This document shows positions 1 through 6,186 of a DNA stretch of 12,509 bases, one piece after another (within the stretch, counting starts at the first letter, position 1; every line of letters begins with the position of its first letter). The notes beneath the pieces are model-generated. The model saw nothing but the letters and a program-made list of their open reading frames with translations. It was not told where the DNA came from and searched no databases. A program made the position numbers and the translations under genes. This DNA is from an uncultured Clostridium sp. (lineage in GTDB: Bacteria; Bacillota; Clostridia; UBA1212; UBA1255). The stretch lies in NCBI GenBank assembly GCA_900555605.1, contig USLW01000026.1:1-12509 (forward strand), given 5' to 3'.

Positions 1-453
1 CTTGGTCTGGCTGTTCATTCCAAGACCGGGGCAATTGCTGCCGCTCCGGGGGATGATAATTATAAAGAAGAAGCGGAGCTTGCGCAGGAAAAGGTAGATA
101 TGTCGGCGCATTTGGCCCTGTTTGCATTGGTGGAATCTGCGGCAGTGGATTTTGCCGGCAGCGGCCATCGGGTGCCGGCAATGAAAGCCGTCAACAGTAT
201 GAAATTCTGGCGTGAATATCCGGTATCCGGTAAAAATTCGGCTGGATTTTTTTATTACAGCGGCTCTGATTTTGCCGGCGTATTAACTTCCTTCCTGCCC
301 GTGCAGGCTGCGGAAGAGCTTGATATCGGCACGCTGATGGATTCCTACGCGGCGTTCCGCAAAGCGCAGCAGGAAACAGATGCTATGCAGAATCGATTAT
401 TTATTAATGAGGCGCTGCAGCTTTTACAGGACGCGACAAATGCCAATTGGTAA
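1..453 (+). CDS. C-terminal part of an extracellular solute-binding protein (5' end outside window)
   Basis: The reading frame is open from base 1 and stops at TAA 451-453, giving 150 residues of a longer protein; the ATG at 100 is internal, because coding continues in frame before it. I identify it by comparison with the next gene (575-1954), a clear solute-binding lipoprotein. Shared blocks occur in the same order: GLAVHSKT against GLGVYNRT, AHLALFALVES against AALALFLYTPE, GHRVPAMKAV against GGSVPLLESM, then FWREYP against SWRYP and an amphipathic helical tail. In this family the region forms the last helices of the C-terminal lobe, and the G-x-x-VP turn is typical. Relative to the downstream paralog this copy has an acidic insertion of about 20 residues after GLAVHSKT. 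The ligand is unknown; sugars and oligosaccharides are common ligands of the family. Family assignment is fairly secure, the substrate is not. Confidence 0.68.
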   Translation, partial: LGLAVHSKTGAIAAAPGDDNYKEEAELAQEKVDMSAHLALFALVESAAVDFAGSGHRVPAMKAVNSMKFWREYPVSGKNSAGFFYYSGSDFAGVLTSFLPVQAAEELDIGTLMDSYAAFRKAQQETDAMQNRLFINEALQLLQDATNANW

Positions 454-506
454 ATGAATACGTTGTTAATTTTCTGTAACTCCTGTTTTTTTGCGTTCTT
501 TTTCTG

Positions 507-534
507 TTGACATGGGTTAAGAATATGGTATCAT
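507..534 (+). promoter_or_regulatory. Sigma-A-type promoter with extended -10, for the solute-binding lipoprotein gene
   Basis: The -35 element TTGACA (507-512) is a perfect consensus. A 16-base spacer follows, then -10 TATCAT (529-534). A TG dinucleotide at 526-527, one base before the -10, makes it an extended -10 promoter, which can compensate for the short spacer. Transcription would start near 541 and leave a leader of about 34 bases. The downstream gene therefore need not be cotranscribed with its upstream paralog. Confidence 0.75.
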
Positions 535-562
535 CAAACTATACTACATAATTCTGTTGAAT

Positions 563-567
563 GGAGG
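563..567 (+). promoter_or_regulatory. Ribosome binding site GGAGG that fixes the start at 575
   Basis: GGAGG lies seven bases before ATG 575. The longer in-frame start, TTG at 557, would place this Shine-Dalgarno sequence inside the coding region and has no comparable site of its own, so ATG 575 is the preferred start. Confidence 0.85.
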
Positions 568-574
568 TTTATTT

Positions 575-1954
575 ATGAAATTGGCGGTGAAAAAGTGCGC
601 AATCTTTTTACTGATTTTGGTAATTGTGGTTGGCGTAAGTGCCTGTGACGGCAAGCCGGATATTTATGTACCGGATTTCGATCCGGACACATATGAGCCG
701 AACGTAGAGGGAAGAATTAAGTTTACGTACAGTCTGGCGGAGAATAACGAGGCACAGACAATGTCCGCGGATTCTTTTGTGGAAGCGTTTATGGATAAGT
801 ATTCGAATGTCACGGTAGACAAGGATTATACGGGGAATATACCTGCAAAGATTTCTTCCGGTAGTATCGGGGATGTGTTCTTCTTTAATGAGGTGTCTGC
901 TTATGACTATGCGGTTACACAGAATGCTTTAATGCCTTTAAGCGCTTACCTGACGCCCTTTAAGATTGATATCGGCGATGTTTACAAGGGAATTTATCAA
1001 TTAGGCATGATCAACGGAGAGCTTTATTATGTTTCCAGAGATTACAACCACATGATGTTTGTTTATAACAAATCTGCCGTAATTGAAGCGAACCTGACGA
1101 ATGAGATCAAAGCGGACTGGACGTGGGAGCAATTCCAAAACTATGTTGTGCAGCTTACAAAGAAGAACGACGATGGTACGGTTTCCCAGGTCGGCGCAAA
1201 GATGGATCTCGGCTATTCACCGATCTATACCACGTTCCTTGAAGCTTATGTGGATTCAGAGTACTGGTGTGATACGGAAGAGAAGAAAATTACGTTTATC
1301 GATCCGAACGGACTGGTCCTCCAAGGGATCAGAGAAGCGCTGGCTTTGGCCAGGGACGGTTATATCCATGCGGGAACCGTTCCTGACAGCATGGCTTCCT
1401 CTTATGCGAATCTGAACGATCATAACTATGTATTCTCTGCTACCGTTTATCCGAGTATTCATAATATCGGTCAGAAATATGATACGGCTGGTATCCAATG
1501 GGATTTCATCAATTTCCCGAATTTTGAGCATCCATCCATTGGCTGCGGTTCCTCGGGCTTAGGTGTGTACAACCGGACGTCGAATCCGGATACGGCAGCT
1601 GCACTTGCGCTGTTCCTGTATACGCCGGAGGGACAGGAAGGTATGCATGGTCAGAGAGGCGGTTCGGTTCCGCTGCTCGAATCCATGAAGGATAGCACCA
1701 GCTGGCGTTATCCGAATGACGAGGAATGGAAGGATAAGAACTGGGATGCCTTTGTTTATAATGCTTTAGAGGCTTCCACCGTGGGTCAGGTTGCCTGCCG
1801 TATGCCGAATGCGGTTGCAACGCTGCTGGATACCACCTTTAAGACGGTTATCAAAAATGCGCTGAACAACGAGGCGAGCTTGGATTCCGGTTTGGCACAG
1901 CTTGAGACACAATGTAATCAGCTGTGGGAGCGTATCGCTGCTGCTTCAGAGTAA
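575..1954 (+). CDS. Extracellular solute-binding lipoprotein (ABC-type, family 1-like)
   Basis: The predicted protein has 459 residues, within the usual range for family 1 solute-binding proteins. Residues 5-23 are a hydrophobic signal segment preceded by lysines and ending in the lipobox V-S-A-C, so Cys24 should be lipidated and the protein held on the outer face of the membrane. Downstream are features of the two-lobed binding fold: an early strand (RIKFTYSL), a helix with FVEAFMDKYSNV, a YNKSA segment, a W-T-W-E-Q-F block (the usual 'tW.E' motif), an SGLGVYNRT strand and G-x-x-VP near the C-terminus. It would deliver an unknown ligand, perhaps a sugar, to an ABC permease, but none is encoded here. 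The gene has its own promoter and a strong terminator 28 bases after the stop, so it is probably monocistronic. Family is secure, ligand unknown. Confidence 0.9.
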   Translation: MKLAVKKCAIFLLILVIVVGVSACDGKPDIYVPDFDPDTYEPNVEGRIKFTYSLAENNEAQTMSADSFVEAFMDKYSNVTVDKDYTGNIPAKISSGSIGDVFFFNEVSAYDYAVTQNALMPLSAYLTPFKIDIGDVYKGIYQLGMINGELYYVSRDYNHMMFVYNKSAVIEANLTNEIKADWTWEQFQNYVVQLTKKNDDGTVSQVGAKMDLGYSPIYTTFLEAYVDSEYWCDTEEKKITFIDPNGLVLQGIREALALARDGYIHAGTVPDSMASSYANLNDHNYVFSATVYPSIHNIGQKYDTAGIQWDFINFPNFEHPSIGCGSSGLGVYNRTSNPDTAAALALFLYTPEGQEGMHGQRGGSVPLLESMKDSTSWRYPNDEEWKDKNWDAFVYNALEASTVGQVACRMPNAVATLLDTTFKTVIKNALNNEASLDSGLAQLETQCNQLWERIAAASE

Positions 1955-1981
1955 ACGAATCCATTTTATTTCTTTTGCATG

Positions 1982-2017
1982 AAAAACGCCGGAGGATTGA
2001 TTGCCTCCGGTGTTTTT
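1982..2017. terminator. Bidirectional intrinsic terminator between convergent genes
   Basis: The arms 1982-1995 and 2004-2017 pair over 14 positions with one G-T pair; the core is GCCGGAGG against CCTCCGGT, around an eight-base loop (ATTGATTG). A-tract on the left and T-tract on the right give a U-run in RNA from either strand. It closes the solute-binding protein gene on the plus strand and the YlbJ-like gene (stop at 2064) on the minus strand. Confidence 0.9.
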
Positions 2018-2063
2018 ATATATGCGGAAATAAACACATCTCGGCATGAACGTCTGCTTGCGG

Positions 2064-3041
2064 CTAATATATGAGCATGACTGCAGCAGCGGTGAGCAGT
2101 GCGGCAATCAGTGCCTGAACTGCTTTTCCGAGAATGTATCTTCTGCAGCTGATTCTTGCAGCCGACAGAATTCCGATAACCTGAATGTGGACCGAAATGC
2201 CTGCCCATCCGCTTATAAATGCAATCCATGCACATTTTTCCGTTAAGGAGATGGGGACGGCAGAGATGGACTGGATACCTCCGGTGATTTCGAGAAAACC
2301 GGACAAAATACCTTGTGACAATCCTTCCGGACAGACCGGCGCCAGCAGCGAGCTGACCAGGGGAATACAGCAGCTTTGTTTGAGTACTGCGGTAAAGGCC
2401 GCAAAGAAGATGATGGCGCCTGCGATGGGCAGCATGGTATGGATGGAGGCGGTAATTGCTTCTGCCAGCAGTCTGCCGACTTGGGAGAGTGATTGTTTCT
2501 GCCTCTGCCGCTTACCCGGAAGCGTTTTTTGCTCCGCTGCCGGCGCTGTGCGAGGAGCACGAGGATAGCGCATGATCATACCGGTTAAAAGGGCGGCTGC
2601 AATATGGCAGATCCAGATGAGCACGGCAAGCCTTGCTGAATTCAGCATACCGGCGCCGACTGCTCCGATTAAAAACAGCGGACCGGTATTATTTGTAAAT
2701 GCTGCTAAGCGTACGGCATCCTGTCTTGATATTTCATTGGCTTGATACAGGTCGGCTGTTACCTTTGCACCTGCCGGATATCCACTGACCAATCCGATGA
2801 TCAGTGCAAAAGCCCCCTTGCCCGATATGCCGAATAACGGTCCCATAATCGGCTCACAGACCTTTCCTAATTTTTTGCAGAAGTCGGTGCGCATAAGTAC
2901 TGCGGAGGCCACATAAAAGGGAAAAATGGACGGCAGGACCGTATAAAGAAATTGCTGGACGGCAAATGCCGCTGCCGGCAGGCATGCTTGCGCATATATG
3001 GCAAACAGCAGAATAAAAGCAATGCAGAATAACGGAATCAT
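2064..3041 (-). CDS. YlbJ-like polytopic membrane protein (nucleoside-recognition/Gate domain family)
   Basis: The protein has 325 residues and is mostly hydrophobic helices. Family-typical motifs appear in order: an N-terminal LPSIFPFYV segment (residues 36-44), S-G-Y-P-A-G-A-K (86-93), the NNTGP block (117-121), EITGG (251-255) and a SVHIQV segment (283-288). Two pseudo-repeat halves, each with a Gate-type re-entrant pattern, are joined by a charged cytoplasmic linker (about 160-188, rich in Arg, Lys and Gln). In Bacillus subtilis, YlbJ is a sporulation membrane protein, and relatives are annotated as nucleoside-recognition proteins; the transported substrate is unsettled. This copy is about 80 residues shorter than B. 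subtilis YlbJ (about 400). The start is supported by GGGAGG (3049-3054) seven bases before the ATG. It shares a terminator with the convergent gene at 575-1954. No convincing promoter was found upstream. Family is secure, a sporulation role is inferred. Confidence 0.82.
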   Translation of the reverse strand: MIPLFCIAFILLFAIYAQACLPAAAFAVQQFLYTVLPSIFPFYVASAVLMRTDFCKKLGKVCEPIMGPLFGISGKGAFALIIGLVSGYPAGAKVTADLYQANEISRQDAVRLAAFTNNTGPLFLIGAVGAGMLNSARLAVLIWICHIAAALLTGMIMRYPRAPRTAPAAEQKTLPGKRQRQKQSLSQVGRLLAEAITASIHTMLPIAGAIIFFAAFTAVLKQSCCIPLVSSLLAPVCPEGLSQGILSGFLEITGGIQSISAVPISLTEKCAWIAFISGWAGISVHIQVIGILSAARISCRRYILGKAVQALIAALLTAAAVMLIY

Positions 3042-3052
3042 AGGCAGGCCTC

Positions 3053-3082
3053 CCGAATGTTGTACATGTAATATTTATTCGG
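3053..3082. repeat. Inverted repeat CCGAAT...ATTCGG around a TACATGTA palindrome
   Basis: CCGAAT (3053-3058) is matched by ATTCGG (3077-3082). The interior holds the perfect 8-base palindrome TACATGTA (3063-3070), whose centre lies one base from that of the outer repeat. The element sits between the YlbJ-like start codon and the metA -35. On the minus-strand transcript the 3' arm covers the first two bases of the YlbJ-like Shine-Dalgarno sequence. It could be an operator or a weak hairpin; an 18-base interior makes stable RNA folding doubtful. Confidence 0.4.
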
Positions 3083-3086
3083 ACTG

Positions 3087-3115
3087 TAGACATTTCAGGA
3101 CAGGGAGTGTAAAAT
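3087..3115 (+). promoter_or_regulatory. Sigma-A-type promoter for metA
   Basis: -35 TAGACA (3087-3092) and -10 TAAAAT (3110-3115), each five of six to consensus, are separated by an optimal 17-base spacer. Transcription would begin near 3122, leaving a leader of about 32 bases. That is too short for an S-box or T-box riboswitch, which often precede methionine genes in Firmicutes. Confidence 0.6.
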
Positions 3116-3153
3116 ATTCAGACATGCCGGACTAATTATGAAGGAGCCTTGAT

Positions 3154-4107
3154 ATGCCCATAAAAATACCGAATGATCTTCCCGCGAATGCGATCCTTAA
3201 AAAGGAACATATCTTTGTTATGGATGAAAAAATGGCATTTCATCAGGATATTCGTCCTCTGCAGATTGTGATTTTAAATTTGATGCCGACGAAAATCGTA
3301 ACTGAGACGCAGCTTCTGCGGCTGCTGAGCAACTCGCCGCTCCAGGTGGAGGTTACCTTTATGCATCCGGCTACCCATGTTTCAAAAAATACGCCGAAGA
3401 GTCACATGGACACATTCTATACGACCTTTGATGAAATAAAAGACCGTAAGTTTGACGGATTGATTATTACAGGGGCGCCAGTGGAACATCTGCCCTTTGC
3501 ACAGGTGGGCTATTGGCAGGAGCTCTGCCGCGTTATGCGGTGGTCTGTGGAAAATGTAACGACAACGCTGCATATCTGCTGGGGGGCCCAGGCCGGACTT
3601 TACTTTCATTATGGAATTGATAAATATCCCCTAAAACAGAAGCTGGTAGGCGTATATGCGCATGTACCGCTGAAAAAGTCGGCCAGACTTCTGCGGGGCT
3701 TTGATGATTGTTTCTATGTGCCCCATTCCCGCTATACAGAGACGCGTTTAGCGGATGTGGCCCGTGTGCCGGAGCTTGAGGTTTTGGCGACCTCGCATGA
3801 AGCGGGACTGTGTATCTGCGCTTCACGGGACAGACGGCAGATCTTTATGACAGGACATCTGGAATATGATCGTGACACGCTGAAAAAAGAATATGAGCGT
3901 GATCTTGAAAAAGGTTTGGAGACCGGTATCCCGCAGAACTATTTTCCCCAGGATGATGTGACGCAGATGCCGTATTATCAATGGAAAAGCCACGCGTATC
4001 TGCTGTATGCAAACTGGCTCAATTATTACGTATATCAGGCGACGCCGTACGATCTGGACAGAATCGGAAAAGATCTGATACCGGAACGAAAAGGTGAAAG
4101 TGAATGA
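3154..4107 (+). CDS. metA: Homoserine O-acetyltransferase of the MetA family (methionine biosynthesis)
   Basis: The 317-residue protein aligns end to end with the MetA family and its numbering matches the well-studied enzymes. It acylates the hydroxyl of L-homoserine, the first committed step of methionine synthesis, in the cytoplasm. The nucleophile Cys142 is in HICWGAQ, and His235 and Glu237 are in GHLEYD, completing the catalytic set. Position 111, in TGAPVEHL, is Glu. In Bacillus cereus MetA, Glu111 is associated with acetyl-CoA use, whereas E. coli, which uses succinyl-CoA, has Gly111. I therefore predict acetyl-CoA as donor despite the common family name homoserine O-succinyltransferase. 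AAGGAG (3141-3146) precedes ATG 3154 by seven bases. The gene has its own promoter and no methionine gene beside it in the window. Its stop codon directly abuts that of the convergent gene. Confidence 0.96.
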   Translation: MPIKIPNDLPANAILKKEHIFVMDEKMAFHQDIRPLQIVILNLMPTKIVTETQLLRLLSNSPLQVEVTFMHPATHVSKNTPKSHMDTFYTTFDEIKDRKFDGLIITGAPVEHLPFAQVGYWQELCRVMRWSVENVTTTLHICWGAQAGLYFHYGIDKYPLKQKLVGVYAHVPLKKSARLLRGFDDCFYVPHSRYTETRLADVARVPELEVLATSHEAGLCICASRDRRQIFMTGHLEYDRDTLKKEYERDLEKGLETGIPQNYFPQDDVTQMPYYQWKSHAYLLYANWLNYYVYQATPYDLDRIGKDLIPERKGESE

Positions 4108-4404
4108 TCAGAAGCCGTACCGCAGCCTTTTTATGGCGCCGCTGATTATGCGGGAAATCAAATATTCCCCTAAACCGCAGAAAAATAAAATACCTGCGCC
4201 GAACCATGCCTGAGAGAGATCTGTTAACAAGTTCCAAGGACAGGCGGCTTGCTGTAAGGCCGCATATACCAGGGGATCTGATTGCACAAAATAACCTGCT
4301 GCGCCTGCTCCGAGCGCGGCAAGCATCAACAAGATTCCTGCAGCAAGAATGATCATGCGCAGGCAGATCAAGATATTCCCGATGATCTGTTTGAATAGGT
4401 TCAC
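4108..4404 (-). CDS. Small two-helix membrane protein of unknown function
   Basis: From the GTG at 4404 the product has 98 residues. I chose this start because GGGAGG (4410-4415) lies five bases upstream and because the frame upstream of it crosses the promoter region and reads as non-protein-like sequence. Two hydrophobic stretches (about 11-40 and 67-85) predict two membrane helices joined by a loop of about 26 residues with QQAACPWNLL; the end is basic (IKRLRYGF), suggesting a cytoplasmic C-terminus. I do not recognise a family. It has its own promoter (4463-4491), divergent from and overlapping the promoter of the surface operon, and it runs tail to tail into metA without an intervening base. 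That it is a real gene is supported by its Shine-Dalgarno site, promoter and membrane-helix pattern. Confidence 0.68.
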   Translation of the reverse strand: MNLFKQIIGNILICLRMIILAAGILLMLAALGAGAAGYFVQSDPLVYAALQQAACPWNLLTDLSQAWFGAGILFFCGLGEYLISRIISGAIKRLRYGF

Positions 4405-4409
4405 TGATT

Positions 4410-4415
4410 CCTCCC
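4410..4415 (-). promoter_or_regulatory. Ribosome binding site GGGAGG for the GTG start at 4404
   Basis: On the minus strand GGGAGG is five bases before a GTG codon. Of the possible starts in this frame, it is the only one I see with a strong Shine-Dalgarno sequence, and it shortens the ORF to the hydrophobic, protein-like part. Confidence 0.7.
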
Positions 4416-4443
4416 GAAGAACCGCGCGGCAGGCGCTTTTCCA

Positions 4444-4472
4444 TTGATTTATTTTGCGTATAATTGTATAAT
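4444..4472 (+). promoter_or_regulatory. Sigma-A-type promoter for the surface-protein operon
   Basis: -35 TTGATT (4444-4449), a 17-base spacer, and a perfect -10 TATAAT (4467-4472). The start would be near 4479, giving a leader of about 94 bases before ATG 4573. A second TATAAT at 4459-4464 has no good -35 at the right distance. The -10 overlaps the -10 of the opposing promoter by two bases. Confidence 0.75.
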
Positions 4473-4491
4473 AAATAAAAACAGTTTGCAA
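4463..4491 (-). promoter_or_regulatory. Divergent sigma-A-type promoter for the small membrane protein
   Basis: Read on the minus strand: -35 TTGCAA (4491-4486), a 17-base spacer, then -10 TACAAT (4468-4463). Transcription would start near 4456, about 50 bases before the GTG at 4404. Because it shares the -10 region with the plus-strand promoter, the two polymerases should compete for the site. Confidence 0.6.
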
Positions 4492-4572
4492 ATGGCAATT
4501 GAAAGCTGTCGGAGTTTCCAAAGAGGCAAGAAAAGAACGCATTCCGGATTTTGCGAAAGAATGGAGATTATT

Positions 4573-6126
4573 ATGTTTCAGAAAAAGGAACGGTCGTTTG
4601 TCAGCAAGGACGCAAAAAAACATATTATAATTCTTGGAATTGTGCTGTTTGCCGCGATTATTCTGATTGCGATCATCAGTCTGCTTCCCAACCGTATGCC
4701 GCAGCTCGGAAATACGGACCGAAACGGAGTCGCAAGAAACTTTTTATTTCCTTTTGTTTTTACAACCGGGGACGGGCGCTTATATGTAGCGGACAGTGAC
4801 CGTACAGTTACTGAGATTGATGATACGGTAACGAAGGCAAGTCATGATACAGCAAAGGGAAAAGTTTATTATCTGCGGGAAAACAGCCTGTACGAATATG
4901 ATATGAAAAGCAACACCCGCGTTATGCTAACTGAGAATGTAACGCGTTATTCACTGCTGGAGGATCGTTCCGCGATTCTTTGTATCGAGCGGGAGGGTGC
5001 GCTTAAACTGTATCGTCACAAAGCCGGGGCCGCCGTAACGCTCACGGAGGAGTCTCTGGTTAATAATGTAGGCGCTGTAAATGCGGTGATGGGGAAGGAA
5101 CATATTTTGTTTTTGGATCATATGGATCAGGAGACAAGCACTGCGGATCTGATTTGTTCGGATGCAAATGGCAGAACAAAAGTGATCGCTGAAAATATAA
5201 ATGCGGCGAAAGGCTTTTATATCGGCGCGGATGATAAATTTATATGTTATTATACGGCAGAGGATCTGGTGATTGCTGAAATTGACGGAACGCCGGTCAA
5301 ACAGCTCAGCGCGGCGCAGCTTGTTCGGCAGCAGCAGCAGCCGACCTTGTATGCTGCAAGCACGGAAATCGTGATTACTTCGGATGATGTTCCGCTTCGG
5401 TACTTTTTATGTAATATTAATTCGGACGCGACGCGTGCGGTATCTGCGTCCATGGTCTATTTTAATGACGCAAAGCTGATTGATATCGCGGACTCTGTTA
5501 AGCAGGTGATTTATTATTCCGGTGAGGATAATTATGTGATATACAGCACAGAGACAGAGAAGGGCACTGCCGTGTTTATGTCATCCAGAGGAGAACCCGG
5601 CCGTAAAATATTGGATTGCGGCGCGGATACCAAATTTATTTTTGACCAAGAACTGAACTATTTATATTATCAGAATGCGAGCGGCCTGCTGTGCAGAGTG
5701 AACGTCTATGACGTAAATCTGAAACAGGAGATGGTTGCGGAAGGAACGGGAAACCTGTATCATTATCCCAACAAGCCGATTATCATGTACGAGGATACGG
5801 AACGCATATATGCCTATTATGTGCTGAAAAACAATACGATTGAGCGCTCGAGCTCTGAAACTGAGAAACGCTTATACGGAAGAGATGACGACATATATTT
5901 GCTCTGCAGGACCCATTCGTCGAACAAGCTTTCGCTGGATATCGTGAAGGAGAATGCAATGACCAGAATCAGCAGCGATGTAGAGCAAAGTGTTTTTTTT
6001 GATAAAAATATGGAATCGGTTTTATATACTTCGGACGGTATTCTGTATGTGTGGCAGAATGGTGCCGTGTCAGAGCTGGGTGCCTTTACCGGTGTGAAGG
6101 CCGCGGCATTGATTGGCGGAAGCTGA
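4573..6126 (+). CDS. Membrane-anchored extracytoplasmic protein with propeller-like strand repeats
   Basis: From ATG 4573 (GGAG at 4563-4566, six bases upstream) the protein has 517 residues; longer in-frame starts lie in or near the promoter and are rejected. Residues 1-16 are basic and cytoplasmic, residues 17-38 form one membrane helix, and the rest should be outside. That part is a series of short strand pairs with aromatic-rich turns, such as GRLYVADSDRT, GKVYYLRENSLYEYD, DKFICYYTAEDLVI, NYLYYQNASGLLCRV and GILYVWQNGAV. The pattern resembles the repeated blades of DUF5050-like or other beta-propeller proteins, though the blades are irregular and I cannot count them reliably. No catalytic motif is visible. 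Four CAG codons at 5329-5340 encode a short Gln run (253-256). The LRR lipoprotein gene follows after 60 bases with no terminator, so an operon is likely. A role in surface sensing or binding is inference. Confidence 0.75.
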   Translation: MFQKKERSFVSKDAKKHIIILGIVLFAAIILIAIISLLPNRMPQLGNTDRNGVARNFLFPFVFTTGDGRLYVADSDRTVTEIDDTVTKASHDTAKGKVYYLRENSLYEYDMKSNTRVMLTENVTRYSLLEDRSAILCIEREGALKLYRHKAGAAVTLTEESLVNNVGAVNAVMGKEHILFLDHMDQETSTADLICSDANGRTKVIAENINAAKGFYIGADDKFICYYTAEDLVIAEIDGTPVKQLSAAQLVRQQQQPTLYAASTEIVITSDDVPLRYFLCNINSDATRAVSASMVYFNDAKLIDIADSVKQVIYYSGEDNYVIYSTETEKGTAVFMSSRGEPGRKILDCGADTKFIFDQELNYLYYQNASGLLCRVNVYDVNLKQEMVAEGTGNLYHYPNKPIIMYEDTERIYAYYVLKNNTIERSSSETEKRLYGRDDDIYLLCRTHSSNKLSLDIVKENAMTRISSDVEQSVFFDKNMESVLYTSDGILYVWQNGAVSELGAFTGVKAAALIGGS

Positions 6127-6186
6127 CCTGCCACTTGCAGGGCAGACCGAAGAATCAGATATGAAATACGGCGGGGAGGCACGCAG

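Noticed and set aside
100..453. Independent 117-residue protein starting at ATG 100
   Set aside because: The frame is open and protein-like back to base 1, no Shine-Dalgarno precedes the ATG, and the upstream residues align with the neighbouring paralog.
454..506. Terminator after the first solute-binding protein gene
   Set aside because: A T-run is present near 486-492, but the only preceding stem (GTTA/TAAC) is four bases, too weak to call.
557..574. TTG codon giving a six-residue longer solute-binding lipoprotein
   Set aside because: It would put GGAGG (563-567) inside the coding region. ATG 575 has ideal spacing and gives a standard lipoprotein signal peptide.
3042..3153. S-box or T-box riboswitch upstream of metA
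   Set aside because: The metA promoter leaves only about 32 bases of leader, and neither a T-box antiterminator sequence nor S-box motifs are present.
4405..4623. N-terminal extension of the small minus-strand membrane protein (73 more residues)
   Set aside because: The extension crosses both divergent promoters and the 5' end of the plus-strand gene, reads as non-protein-like sequence, and the GTG at 4404 has a strong Shine-Dalgarno site.
5329..5340. CAG repeat as a possible phase-variation tract
   Set aside because: Only four in-frame CAG units. Gain or loss would change the number of glutamines and not the frame, so no on/off switch is expected.
6127..6186. Terminator between the propeller-like gene and the LRR gene (CTGCC...GGCAG)
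   Set aside because: The stem is five bases, has an alternative pairing and no T-tract follows. Read-through is expected.
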